This document shows positions 1 through 12,680 of a stretch of DNA of 64,000 nt, piece by piece (positions within the stretch are counted from its first letter, which is position 1; each line of letters opens with the position of its first letter). The translations under genes and the position numbers were made by a program. Source of the stretch: Cenococcum geophilum 1.58 (taxonomy: Eukaryota > Ascomycota > Dothideomycetes > Gloniales > Gloniaceae); contig KV748203.1 in assembly GCA_001692895.1 (NCBI GenBank), positions 1,394,330 to 1,458,329 of the forward strand. The letters run 5' to 3'. The notes under the pieces are model-generated. The model had not been told where the DNA came from and did not search any database. It was given only the letters and a program-made list of their open reading frames with translations.

Positions 1-3000
1 TTTTAAAGTTAAAACTAGAGAGGAACTCGTTCTAGCGTGCTTAGCGTTAGTTTAGCTATTTTATAGTTATAAAGTACTTAAGGTTGCGATAATCCGTAAG
101 GACTTTAGTTAGCTAGTTAGGTTTTACTAAAAAGAGTTCTAATTAGAATTCCTTAAACGCTTATATAATTATAAGAAGTTCCTTATTATAGATCTTATAG
201 TTATATTCTTATAGTATAAGCTTAGACAAATAAAATGCGACTAGATGGAGGAAACCGTTATTACCTATCTAGGAGAGGATGCCTGCGTTAACGTGGTCTA
301 AGGAGTTAGTCTTAAGATAGAGTTATCGTCCTAGTATAAAGTAAGCTAGGATAGGTGCTTTGGTAAAAGTATCTTTAAGGTCTTGGAACGCCTTCTTATA
401 TTTAGGCGTCTAGATAAAACGTAGATATATTTTTCTTCCTTTTATAGAAAGGCCCTTTGTTCATATTATTGCTATAAGTAGTGCTATAACACCTAAGAAG
501 TTATATATAAATTTTTAATAGAAGTTGGCAAAACTAAGGAAAGCTTATACGTCTTTAATGCAGTTAGGGGTTTGCTATTTAGTAATTATACGTACCTTCT
601 TAGGGTCCATACGGATACCCTTAGTAGTAATAATTAGTCTAAGGTATTTTACTTCTATAACTAAGAATTTACACTTCTTTAAATTAATATAAAGTCCTGC
701 GTCCCTAAGGCGCTATAGGACCTTTTAAACGTGCTTAGTATGCTTAAAAGGGTTATTACTATAAATAAGTATATTGTCTAGGTACGCAGAGTAGAAGTCG
801 TTAAGGTAGTCCTATAAGGCGTTATTAATATAGCTTTAGAAGCTGCCTAGGCCGTTATATATATTAAAGGGCATAACGGTATATTTAAATTGGCTAAAGC
901 GTAATGCGAATGCGGTTTTCTATTTATTACCTTCTTATATTTAGAGGCGGTTAAAGGCGGCAATAATATTAAGCTTAGTATAGATTTTGGCTTAGCTAAG
1001 CCGCTTAAGAGTCTTATATATAAGCGGTACGGGGTATTAGTTCTTAATTATAATAGCGTTAAGTCCTCTATAGTTAATATAGAATTAAATACCTCCTCCT
1101 AGCTTCTTAGTAAGGAGGATAGGGGCGGCTACTAGGGATATGCTAGGGCGAATAAACCCTTTGTTAAGGTGTTTGTTGATATACTTTTTAATAACTAGAA
1201 GTTTGTTTTTTAATATTAGGTAGGGTCTCTTATAGGGTAGCGTTTTTCCTTATTTAATATTAATGGTATGGTTATTAGGTTAATATAGGGGGAGTATATC
1301 TGCACTCTTTTGTAAGTATATATTAATAAAGTTATAGTACCTCTTAGGGAGGAGCTTGCGGAGTTCCTTATTGGTAAGTCCTTTTTTAAGCTTTATAAAC
1401 TTCTTAAAGTCTAAAGGTAAAAGTCCGTAGAGTTCTACGGGGGCATCATTTTCTAAAAGATTAACTATATCTATCCTATTACTATAAAGGACATAGTTCT
1501 ATTCTTTATTAAGCTTATATAGTCATAATTAGGAGGCTATAATAACGGTCCAGCCTTTCCTACGTACTATACGGTAGAAGGCCGCGGTACTTATATAGTG
1601 GTAGTTAGTTATAGGTAGGGTAATAAGGGGTTCCTTAGGTTGGTATTCTGGGGAGTAAATAGAGGCGGCTAGGCCATATCTTAGGTAGGTCTCTCTACAG
1701 TATTTAGAGTTAAAGGTTACTTCTTTCTTTTTCTAGTTAATGGCGGGGTTGTGTTATTTAAGCTAGTTTATTCCAAGGATAATAGGGTAGTTAGTAAGTA
1801 GTATAATATAGGCCTAGAGTTCTTCCTAGTGCCTATTTATATCTAGGTGGAGTTGTGCTATATAGGTAATCTTCTATACGGTATAACTACCGTCGGCGAG
1901 TTATAGGGCGCGGGCTTTAGTAAGGGGTAAGGTAGGTAGGTTATAAGTGCGTATAAATTAGGTATCTATAAATTTATTAGTAGCTCCGCAATTAATTATA
2001 GAATGGCTTTTATATTGTTTTTTAGCAGTAGTTCCTATTATGGGTAAAACTATCTATTTCCGTCTATTTATCTTTACTAAGTTATTTATTAAGCAGGCCG
2101 ATATATAGATCCCCTTATCGTTAGGGCGTCCTAACCTACGACTTAGGGCTAGGACTTAGCGTTTTCCGTTTCCGTATCCAACTCTACTGCTATTACTACG
2201 TCTTTATTTTATACGGTAGTAGCATATAGCAACGTATTTAGTGTTTAAGGTACTAGGTTAGGTATTAGGCGGCAGCTGCTAAACCTAGCTATTAGGCAGT
2301 TTAGGCTATAGCTATAACAGCCTTCTTAACNANATNTATAGCAANNCTTTAGCTTNTANAGTAGCTNNNNTTCTCCGTCTAGTAGCTTCTACGGGAAGGT
2401 TGGTATAGAAAGGTTAATATTAGGACTAGTAGTGTTGCTTAGGGTAGTAGGTGTTAGTAGTTTAGTAGGTCCGGAGGGCTTCTATAGGGAGGTCTTTAGG
2501 TAGGGATTTATAGTAGCGATCTAATTTAGTTGTTATTTAATCTTCTATATAGCTGCTACCATATTATAAACATTATTATAGTTATAGCTAGCGGCTGCGT
2601 AACTAAGGCAATAAGTGACTTTTTTAAGGAGATCTTTTTAGTCTTTAGTATTGTCTCGGGTAAGAGCTCTAGTATATTCCTAGAATTTAATATAGAACTT
2701 ATTAAATAATTTAGTAGGGCTCATCTTTAGGGCACGTAGTTTAGCTTAGTTAGTAGCCAGTAGGTTGTAGTCGCGGTATATTAAGTTAAGATTATTAAGG
2801 ACTTTTTAGTAGGACTGCCACTTCTAGGGGCTATTAGTCTCCTATTAGGCGAAGAGTCTGTTAAATAGTGTACCCTTTATTCGCCTAATAATGTAGCCAA
2901 TTTTAGTATTTTCTGTAGGAAAAAGGCAGGCGCTCTAAGTTAGTTTCTTACGGATTTGCATCTTTTAGTGGCTATATTCTTTGCGGTCTCCCTAAAAAAC

Positions 3001-3650
3001 TAGGGGATTAGGGTAATATATATTAGACCCTATAGTAGCAGCTTAGGTTTAGTTGTTATAGCTTTTATTATTACTTTAGCAGGGGTTCCTATTAGGTAAG
3101 GCTGCTTAGCGCTAACCCTCTATTAAGCGTTAAGTAGGTAAAGTTGCTAGGGGCGTAGAGACTTAAGTGGCATTATATGCAGTAGAGAGGTATCTAGCGT
3201 TGTTACAAATATGCTCGTTAAGCTAAGATTATAGGTATTTAATTATGCCTTCTCTTTTAGTAACCGTAGTAATAAGTATAATCTCAGCCTTCTTTAACTA
3301 TTAGATGTCGCGTTTAGATATATAGAGGTCGTCTTTAGTTTCTTAACGTATGTTATTAGCGAGCGCCTTACAAGCTTATAGGTCTTAGATAATATCGCGA
3401 TCTTAAGTAGTACGCATCTCGGCTTATATAAGCTTTAGGTAGTAGTTCTATAAAAGGTAGTAGTATTTATCAGGTTCTTATGCTACTATTTTTATAAACA
3501 TCTTAGCGTCTTATATTTTAATTTTAATAGGTAGTAGCCCTTTTGCTTACTTGTCTATAGTTATATAGTTAATAAAAAATAAGATATTATTAGTGTCTAT
3601 CTCCTTAGGGGTTAAGGCTAGGGCTAATAAATTAAATTCTCCTGGGATTA
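1..3650 (-). mobile_element. Ty3/gypsy LTR retrotransposon fossil, internal region, cut by window start
   Basis: Reading the minus strand from about 3640 downwards gives, in order, a gag-like region (about 3640-2400), an aspartic-protease-like stretch (about 2050-1700, with a GATNKFI-like segment), a reverse transcriptase (about 1430-700, with a YLDNI segment near 770-800 where the family has YLDD) and the start of an RNase H region. This gag-protease-RT order is that of Ty3/gypsy elements. It is broken, with many interruptions, and is strongly RIP-like in composition. No LTR was found at the 3650 side, and the other end lies outside the window. Because RIP inflates divergence, age cannot be read from substitutions. 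Confidence 0.85.
2331..2368. other. Cluster of ambiguous bases (N)
   Basis: About ten scattered N calls interrupt readable sequence inside the gypsy fossil, between its gag and protease regions. Single Ns rather than one run suggest a consensus of several near-identical repeat copies or low read support, not a scaffold gap. Confidence 0.9.
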
Positions 3651-4020
3651 ATTAGCGTTGTAGGTTAAGTATAGGTATTAGATTATTCTTTGGGTTTAAT
3701 ATAGTGGCTAGTAAGGAATATTGTCTTACTATTATGGGTTCCTTGGAAGTATAAAGTAAGGTAACTCGTAGGCACGCTGCTTCTAGCAGCGCCTATAGTA
3801 TTATAGAGACGTAGAATTGGTCGTAGGCTGGGTGTTGGTGGTAAAAAGGCGCAACGTAATGTCATGGGACGGGGCAGTGGCTACAAGACGTATGTATTCG
3901 AGGAGTCTACAAGACGTTGCGCGATCGATCGTAAGGGTCGAGGGCGTAAGGAGGTGATATACCTACGCGTAGCTGACATAAGCTGTACGCGAGGTGTACG
4001 CGAGAGCACGGGGCTCTCCT

Positions 4021-4527
4021 ATGGAGGCCCCTGCGGTGGGGTTCCGTGACACTATGAGCCGTTGCACGTTTACGTATAAAAATGGGCTAATATGCCCTTA
4101 CGCTTCCGGGTCTTGCACCTTAAAGACTGGTGCTAATACAACCGAAGAACGCTGCGAAGACTGTGACCATCTAATGTTAATACATGCCGATTATGGTGAG
4201 AGCATTGCCTCTATTAAAACATGTCGATGCTAATACTTATTTATAGTGCCGCCTTCTCTTCCCCCGCCGAAGGATCGGCTTTCTATCTAGGATAATCTAT
4301 ACACTTGTCCCCGTACTAATACTATTAAGAAGCTTGCCACGATATTGGACGAGCGAAGGGTTGTTTATGTTAGAGGCACGCCATCCTCTAGAAAGACTAC
4401 ACTTGCGCATTTGCTATTTAATTATTATAATAGGCGTAAGGAGCCTATTGTTTTCCTAAATGGCTAGCATAATGCTAGCGAACCGACAACTTATCTTATT
4501 AGCCAATGCGAGGCATACGGCTATTCT
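4021..4527 (+). pseudogene. Crinkler-like NTPase/nuclease gene fossil, 5' part
   Basis: An open stretch begins at ATG 4021 (a second in-frame ATG is at 4054) and encodes a Cys-rich N-terminal segment (CEDCDHLMLIHADYGES). The same frame then carries a P-loop NTPase start (VVYVRGTPSS...KTTLAHLL) at about 4369-4413. It is interrupted at 4527 by a copia element and resumes in the same frame after the element's right target duplication. The family call rests on recognising the protein as a widespread fungal Crinkler-like type (NTPase plus PD-(D/E)XK-like nuclease), and that is inference. The gene is broken, with several interruptions. Base composition here is closer to normal than in the neighbouring retroelements, so this copy was mutated less heavily. 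Confidence 0.6.
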
Positions 4528-4798
4528 TGTCGACCGGACAATTAGGTATAAAAACTCTGTCTATTAAAGAGGGCTCTAGAGCCTCTATATATATACTAGA
4601 TAGGTAATAAATAGGTTGCAAATAGAATAACGACGTAGTTATTATTTATAATGGAAACAGGTATTTAGACATTTGATGAGACATTTAATAAGACATATAA
4701 GGAGATATACGAGGTAAGGAGCGGGGTATTAAGATATAGGGTTTTAGACTTAAAGCTAGTATTAAGATAGTAGTAAGGAAATCCAATCTAGTTTAATA
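4528..4798 (-). repeat. LTR of copia fossil (3' LTR in element orientation)
   Basis: This 271-bp repeat matches 9620-9890 along its whole length, with only transition differences. The left target duplication ATTCT precedes it. Confidence 0.93.
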
Positions 4799-7700
4799 TA
4801 CCCCCCTAGCTGCACAGAGCCTTCTAGGCTGCTGTAAAAAGTTATAATATTAATTTAGTATTAAGTTTAAGAAATCCCCTATAGAGTTACCTTGCCCGAA
4901 TATTATCTAAATTAAATTAAATTAAATTAGATCCTTAATGTTAACGAGGTTTAATTATTAAATGAATGTTTTGTGCTTTTAACGAGGCAGAGCCTTTGTT
5001 AAGCCGTCTACTGTTATATCCGCAGTAGGGACCTATTTAATATTAATCCTTCTTTTATAAACTTCCTGGCGGAGCTAGTAGTAATAAATATTAACGTGTC
5101 GGAGCCTAGTGTTAAGCTTAGCGTCGCTTTTAGTAAGGAGTTGTATTGTCTATATATTGTGGTAGTAGATTACCTACTTCTTAGTAGTGTTAAATCCGAC
5201 TTCTTTAAAGAATCGCTGCTACTAAATTAACTTAGTAGCTGTATGCGACAGAGCTAGGAGCTCTACCTCTATGCTTAATTTTATTACTAATTTTTGCTTA
5301 ATTGATTGCTAGTTAATTAGTCCTCTAAATAAGGTAAATAGGTAGCCTTCTGTGCTTTTTCTACTAACTAGATCGTTTTTAAATAATACATTACTTGCTC
5401 TTACGAAGATTTGGTTTATTACATTCTCCTTTAAGTACTTAATTATAAGGGTTTTTGTTTGATATAGGTAGGCAATTGCCCTTATAGCAGCTCTGTTGTG
5501 AGTTGGTAACGGATTTCGTAAGAATTCCGATAGCCTGCTTACTGTTTTTGCTATATCTGGACAAGTAATATTTGCTATATAGAGCATTAATCCGACCTTC
5601 CTTTAGTATAGATAGATGTCCTACTTAAAGGCCTATTCCAGATTTAGGTTAAGCTCCTTAATTTCTATAGGTGTGTATATCTTGCGATAATCTTTAACTT
5701 TAAAGTTTATGGCGATCTTGTTAATATAGGAGTCCTAGCTAAGCTAAATCTTCCTATTCTCTTAGTTATAAATAATTTAAATTCCTAGGAACTAGGTAAG
5801 GTCACCTAGGTCCTTTATCTTATACCTTTTTATAAGGTGCTCCTTAAACGTTTTAAGCTTAAGTACGTCCTTCCTATAGGTAGCTGTGATGTCGTTAACG
5901 TAGAAGAAGACTATTAGCTAATTGTTGTAATATAGGCAAGGCTCCTCCGCTACTAGCTTTAAGCCTTTCTTTTTTAGTGTTATAGTTAAGTCACTATGCT
6001 ATAGTAGAGGTAATCGTCGCAATCTATAGAGCGCTTATTAAAGCAGTAGGCACTTACCCTTAATTAAAAATCCATCTGGACACTTAATATATACGACCTT
6101 ATTAATCTTGCTGTTTGCGAACATATTAATAGCGTTACCCTACTAGCAGTCCAGGTTAAATATTGCGACGATAGCTATTAAGGCTCTAAATGATCTTGCT
6201 ACTAGAGTTGCGGCATATATATCCTTATAAACTAACTCTTATAAATTACCTCTTGTATAAAGACGAGCCTTAAATCTTGTTAGATATCCATTGTTATTAG
6301 TTTTATAGGTAAATACCTAGATAATAGGCACGGTTTTAATATCGATCGTCTTGTTAATAACTTAAAACGTTCCTCAATTTTAAAGGTCCGCGTATTTCTT
6401 TTTAGCAGCAGCCACGAACTCTTCCTTATATTAATGTCTTTAAAGCTCCTTTTAATTCCTAGGCGGCGGTAGGAGCTAATTACGGTGCAACTTTTTATAA
6501 AATGTGAGCCCTACATTAAAGGCTAATCTTTAAGCTGAAAGGCTTTGGTTATTAGTAACGTTAGTAAGAAAACCTACGTAGACCTTTAATCGTCCTTTAA
6601 GTCTCTTTTCTTTAACTACATTCTGCTTTCCTATATCGCCATTAATCTTCTTTTTTAGCTTAGCTTTATTAGTCGGAACTATAATATAGTGCGGCTTCTT
6701 TATTAAGGTCTTTAAGGACAGTTATAGAGGCTCCGGTAAGTTAGGTTCTAGTATTTTATCTAGGGTAAAAAGCCCTAGAGCTAAGTCGTCTTTAGAGCTT
6801 AAATCTTATTACTTACTACTCTTAGTATTAGGCTCCTTTTAATTTCTACCAGAATCCACCTATTATCTTCCTTTAGTATTAACTTAAATCTCGTCTAGAG
6901 TCTTATTACTTTTATTAGACAACGATTCTAATTTATCTTAGAGATTCTCTATTTAACAGATATTAATAATTTTTAATATTTGGTTAGTCCTTACTCGGAG
7001 CACATTCGTAAAATCTGGCTATAAGTCATTATAAAGCAACTACTTATTAAACTTTATATCTCTTGTTCTAATAACCTTTTTCTAACTTAGAATGTAGACT
7101 TAGAAGATATTTATCAAATCGTACCCTACTAGATATCCTATATAGGCCCTTAGCGCGAGCTTATTTAGGCGTAGAATATTATATTTAAAAGGATAGGCCC
7201 TACAGCTATAGACTTATAAGTGTCCTATATTGGGTTTCGGTGGTATTATACCTATTACTAACTAGATTTTCTTAAAAGGTGTTTTCTACCTAAGTCTTCT
7301 ACTGGGCGTCCGATTAAGTAAATAGGTAGTTACTTTATAGGCTTCTAGCGTTAGCTCTTCTAGTAGATAGGCCTTAATCCTTATATATTAAGCCTTTTGT
7401 ATAATTACCCCTTTAAATCGTTCTGCTGGACCGTTCTATAATTAAGTATTAGGTGCTGATCTTTTAAGAGTAATTCCTTATTTAGCTGTCCAATCCTTAA
7501 ATTCGTCTCTAAGAGACGTCTCTCTATCTATATGGATTATGGCTACCTTAAAGCTATATTGTTGTTCGATAATATTTCAATATATAATTACTCTTTAAGT
7601 AAGGGACGACTTCTTAACCATTATGTCTACCTTATTTATTTACGTTGCGTCGTTAAGGAAGTGTACCGCGTACTTATTGCTATTAAATGCGACTATTCTA

Positions 7701-9619
7701 GGTATTAAATTAAGGTAAATTCTATAGAAAGGAACCGTTAACGGAGTCGGTGTTCTTCTAAATATTACTTTATAAGCTTTGCTTACTCTATATAATTTAT
7801 ATTCTACCGTTATTAGGCCTTTTAAAATCGCGCCCGTTACTAACTAAAGTAGATACTTAATTGCTTCTTTTCCTATATAGCCTAATCGCTAATACTATAT
7901 AAGACCTTCTACCTAATTTAGCAGTGGCTTTAATAAATACTTTACTGGTTTTAATTAAGTCGCAAAGGAAGCCTCTAATAAGTCTCTTTTTAGCTTATTA
8001 TATTTAATGGTTTTCTAACCATAGTAGTAGCTATAGTAGGCGTACGTTACATTGTCGCCATAGTAAAGAGTGTTCTTTTTATTGTTCTAATAGACGCCTT
8101 TATTATTAAGCTTTTAGAGGCATACTAGGTTAGTATAGAAGCCTAGTATAAAGGCTACTCCTAAGAGTTATATCTACCTCTTCCCTTTTGGATAGTCTAT
8201 TATAACTATAGCTATACTATAGCCTTCGATTTCTTTAATATGCGAGCCTATATAGATGCGGTCTAAGGTAGGCTTAATATCACTAATAAATCTAGCTCAA
8301 TTATTGATAACGTGTATATTAGTTCCTAAGTTAAGAATAATACTATTATAAAGCTTATAACTAGAAGCTGTATTATAGGCTCCTACTTAATAAACTATAA
8401 AGCCTTCTTTAGGCTCTTAAGAGCTCTACTAGTTGCCATCCTTTAGCTATTTGTTAACTTAATTATCCTTTTTAATTTGCTTAATACGAGCCTTAATTTC
8501 TGGCGTTATATTAGCAATCTTCTTATCCACCTTCTTCTGAATTTTGTTACTTAGTTTAAACTAAAATAGTTAAGGAATTAACTCTATAATATACTAGCAT
8601 TTATTAAAGTAGTGACGCTTTCCGTATAGGCACTCTAGCGGCGGTTACCTTTCCTTCTTTTACTTATCTGCTAATAATTTAGGCTTTAATTTAGGCTTTA
8701 AATTTGGTGACTCGCTTAACTCGTCCTTAAAGGTGGCTGCGAAGGATCCTTATAGGTTCTTGCCCTTCTAGGCGAGCTCCCTGCGATGGTGGTTTTAGTA
8801 TATTTTAACTAGCTTAAAGAAGGTAGAAAGCGTCTTTTTTCCCCATTTACGCCTTTTAAGCTCGTTTTTCCAATATTCTAACTAGCTTAGTATGATTAAA
8901 TTAACTACGTATACGAAATCCGTTACCAAATAACTACTATCTACCTTAGATAGAGCTAGCTCCTTATACTTAGTATATACCCTCTCCTACTCCTATAACT
9001 AGACCTTAAAGTTCTAGTTCCGAGGCGCCTTCTTAAGCCTTACATACTGGGTGGCTATTTAAAGCTTTTAGGCGTAGTTAGTCGGAGTAACTCTCTACTT
9101 AAGTAATACCAAGACGTTATAGGTAGTGTCGCATTTAAACGTATAGATAAGGTAGGTACGTAAAATAGAGCTTAGGATATAACTGCGTAATATATTAAGA
9201 GCTAACAGCTGTTTTCTGTATAGCTTTATATTGTCCCTATAGTCGGCTTTAAGCGTATAAAGCTCCTCCTTCTCCTTCTCATCTAGCTCTGCGAGCTTCG
9301 TTTTCCCCTAGCTATTAGTATTTTTGGGTAAGGCTTAAATAGGTTCTTTAAGCTTTGGTAAATTAGTCTTAGGTATTAATAGGTTAACATACTCCCAGAG
9401 ACGATTATTATTAGCTTTTAACTTAATAACCTTAATCTATTCGTCCTAATTGTTTAGGCTTGCAAGGATAACGGATAATATAATAACGGGTTTAGTTTCT
9501 TGTTAAGAGTTTATTATCGTAGTTGTCTATAATTAAGATAATAATTAATTAAATGATAATTAATTGGAATAAAGGCTTTGGAATTAAAGATAATGCAGTA
9601 AACGGCCTAGGCTTATAAC

Positions 9620-9890
9620 TGTTGACCAGACAATTAGGTATAAGAACTCTGTCTATTAAAGAGGGCTCTAGAGCCTCTATATATATACTAAATAGGTAAC
9701 AAATAGGTTATAAATAGAATAATAACGTAGTCGTCATTCGTAATGGAAATAGGTATTTAGATATTTAATAAGATATTTAATAAGATATACAAGGAGATAT
9801 ACGAGGTAAGGAGCGAGGTATTGAGACATAGGGTTTTAGACTTAAAGCCAGTATCAAGATAGTAGTAAGGAAATCCGATCTAGTTCGATA
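9620..9890 (-). repeat. LTR of copia fossil (5' LTR in element orientation)
   Basis: This is the 271-bp partner of 4528-4798. The right target duplication ATTCT follows at 9891-9895, where the host reading frame resumes. Confidence 0.93.
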
Positions 9891-11346
9891 ATTCTAGAAT
9901 AGGACGTCACGCCCTTTTAAAGACAAATATTGTCTTTATATTTGATAAAGCCCAATAATCCTATAACAACTCGCGTTTATAGCTTGGAATTATTAAAACA
10001 TAGAGCGGTAATTCTGCCGGGCCGAAGATTTGTATCTTTTTATTATATAGGAGCCCTATCACCAGACCAACTAAGTATCCCCTTGGAAGTACTCTGATCT
10101 ATTTTAGCGCTAAGCAACACATCTCTATTACCCCCTCTCTTTTTACAGATAATGGATATATTTGTCTATTCTACAGTTAAGAAGAGTTTAAAGATGTAGT
10201 TAGTAGGGCATGCTTAAACCCAACTAGAACATTTTCCCTTAATCCCGCTGCTTATAAGTATCTCTACTCTATTACAAATAGGCACCCTAGTGCCACTACC
10301 GCACTACTTAAGTTTATTTTCTCGGTATATATAAGCTCTATATACTAGAGTATAACAACTAACACTATAGACCTATTGATCCAACCTTAAGAATTACGTT
10401 ATTAAACATGTTACAAAGGACCTTCTTATTTAGGCGCTAGATAACGAGCCTAAGGTCTTTAATATGCTATAAGAAAGTCCGGTGCAAAAATCGTTCCCCT
10501 TAGACAGAAAGCTTACCGTTAAAGTAGCTAATGTGCTACAGGAGGTTCTACAATATGGCAGTATCCCTCATAAACTTAATAATCTAGGAATCCGCCTATG
10601 CTATAAGGAGGGGTAGGTTCATTCAGAGGCAACAAATCGATTTGCAAATAATATTATTTATATTCTGCCGTCTAGACTTTACAAAAAGTAATAGAATTCC
10701 CCTTAGGTTATATTTATATTGTATTCTAACGTATTACTAAATAGATTGAGTATTATTTAGGCTTGCGTAGTCCTCTCCTATTCCCATTTAAAGAGTACCC
10801 CTCTCTCCCAGTATTTTGTAAAGCTATATTCCGAAAATTCTTTAAAACGGGCCTACTCTTAAGCTATAAAGGACAATTAGGGGCGTTTGCGCGGGTCCGG
10901 CCTCTAAAGGCTTAGTTTTAGGATAAATAGTATCGTGCATTTAACTCCTTACTCGGCCATGGCCATGCGATCTTAAGTAAGTAGTCGCAGTCTAGTAATA
11001 AAAGGATCGATTTTAGGATTGTAGGCCCTAAATAGGGCATTGAATTACTACGGGATAGGAATCGGCTTGCCGAACATTACAATAGGTTCCTAACTATAGG
11101 TGCCTACCATCAGTGGATTGCAAATAGTTTGGTAAAAGATTAGATTATACTAGATTGCAGGCACTCGCGTCCTCAGAAATACCGTATAATTGCTTCATTC
11201 TTGCCCTTATAGCCGTATAGCTAACAGTAACAAAAGCGGCAGGAACGAAGCTTTGGCGAGCGGTTTTTAAATCCAATTATTCTTCGGTACACGTCCTAGA
11301 CAACAATAACCAGGTAGTAATTTCTAAATTCCCCCTAATGAATTAA
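9891..11346 (+). pseudogene. Crinkler-like NTPase/nuclease gene fossil, 3' part
   Basis: This continues the frame of 4021-4527. A Walker-B-like segment (IVFIFDKAQ) appears at about 9934-9960. A middle region follows, then a C-terminal domain with RIDFRIVGPK and GIELLRDRNRLAEH (about 11010-11075), which resembles the E/D-containing core of PD-(D/E)XK-type nucleases. The frame ends at TAA 11344-11346 after an FPLMN tail. Without the inserted copia the locus would span about 1.95 kb, roughly 640 codons, which suits this family. The function of an intact member (secreted or nuclear effector, or genome-conflict nuclease) is inferred from the family. The locus is broken, with a number of interruptions. 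Confidence 0.62.
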
Positions 11347-12360
11347 GGATGCCTAGATAAACGAGGGGAGCAAGTTTAAAAGACTGTAATGCTTAGGTGG
11401 TTCCGCTTATTGATAATATATTGGCGTGCCCGCTAGTAGGCCGTAAACGCTACGGGACGGTCTCATTATTCGGGCTTCCAGCAGCGGTTTTACTTAAGGT
11501 CCCTATACTTATATCTAAAATCCATTGCAGAATTTTACATCTTACCTAGCCTCCTTACCCTTTAGAACAGATTCCTTAACTATACCCGGAAGGAGCATTA
11601 CTAATCTTCCCTTTCTATGGTCGGACAAGCACTTAATAGCGATAGTACTGGACTTTGTCCCCCATTAACTATATCAATAGCATATATCAATAGTATATCC
11701 ACAGCGCCACTAGCGCCAAGCTGTGGATATACTCGTATTAAGGACCGCCCGCTAATCGAGCCGCGGATTGACGTAACCGTAGAGCTATTAGGGCCCCAAG
11801 TATATATAAAAAAGGTTCTCCCTACCTAATCTTTAATTACAGCAGCATGTATGCTATTATACCTACAATATAAAATAGGGCTAACCGACCGCGTGGAGAT
11901 TAATATTGCTAATAATGCTAAATTATATACTAATATATAGTATGCTCTCACCTTTATATATACCACTAGGCCTAAAGATATACTTTTAGCATATAACCTA
12001 AAGTAGAAGGAGTTTAAGGTAAGAAAGATATAATAATCCCCCTTTTTTTTTCCTTTTTTTTCCTAAAAGCGCTATACCTGTAGCTAGTATATTATTTCAC
12101 TTCAGGCCTTTTATAAGCGGAAACTGTACTATAATAGCAATACTATTATAGAGAGTATGCTATTTCTTTTTTTTATTAAAGAGGTTATAGGCTAGTCTTT
12201 GAAAAGGAAGAGCTATGAAGCTAATAATAATATATTTTAAAAAGAAATGCGGCTTTTATAGTAGTAAGTTTATCCTTTAAAACGGTAGGGCCTTTAAAGG
12301 AAGTAATTTATACACAAATACTAGAATTAAAATAACGTGTATATCTATATAAAATTCAAT
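11347..12360. other. Degenerate AT-rich DNA, no gene recognised
   Basis: A 70-codon open stretch at 11617-11829 (plus, non-ATG start) lacks any recognisable motif and is probably chance. The stretch contains one strong hairpin (11692-11733, listed separately) and a T/C-rich run near 12040-12065. Confidence 0.6.
11692..11733. repeat. Perfect 13-bp hairpin
   Basis: AGTATATCCACAG at 11692-11704 is followed after 16 bases by its exact reverse complement at 11721-11733. The loop contains CGCCACTAGCGCC, a short direct repeat. It could be the ends of a tiny element or a structure-forming site. Confidence 0.7.
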
Positions 12361-12680
12361 TATTAATTACATTACTACTATGCCCTCTAATTATACTAGA
12401 ATTGATATAGACTTTGTTTAAAAGACTTAATATAATTTTTTTAAACTTAAATTATAAAAAAACCCTGCCCTAAGCCCCAAATTTAAACCTCTCTATATTG
12501 ACAATTAGGATAACTATAGCTTACTAAACTGGTTCTTTAATATTAATATATATAGTCCTTTTAAGTTTTTTAGTCTATTTTTTTTATAAATAAGCTTATA
12601 GATAAGCTTATAGAGTAAATAAATAAGTATATAGTGTTATGGATTTTATAAGAGCTATAGTAGCGTAATTCAGAAGAGAT
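12360..12680 (+). pseudogene. Possible piggyBac-type transposase scrap
   Basis: One plus-strand frame around 12545-12650 reads SIFFINKLIDKLIE and then INKY. This resembles the opening of the fungal piggyBac-like DDE domain, where the family often has a LF-FT-EL-DK-VE-TN-Y pattern. The frame contains several stops and the similarity fades beyond 12680. No terminal repeats were found. The call is tentative, because the match is short and from memory of the family. Confidence 0.3.

Larger units (their letters stand above)
4528..9890 (-). mobile_element. Ty1/copia LTR retrotransposon fossil, complete length
   Basis: Two direct 271-bp LTRs (4528-4798 and 9620-9890) start TGT and end in TA (ancestral CA). 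They are flanked by an identical 5-bp duplication, ATTCT (4523-4527 and 9891-9895). The minus strand encodes, from high to low coordinates, gag-like sequence, an integrase (about 7500-7000), reverse transcriptase (about 6250-5600) and RNase H (about 5590-5250, with LYIANITCPDIA and RKSTEGYLF). Integrase before RT is the copia order. A purine-rich tract lies next to the 4798 LTR on the minus strand, as expected for a polypurine tract. The LTRs differ at roughly two dozen sites, almost all transitions, so RIP explains the divergence better than age. The element is structurally whole but broken, with many interruptions. Confidence 0.92.
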
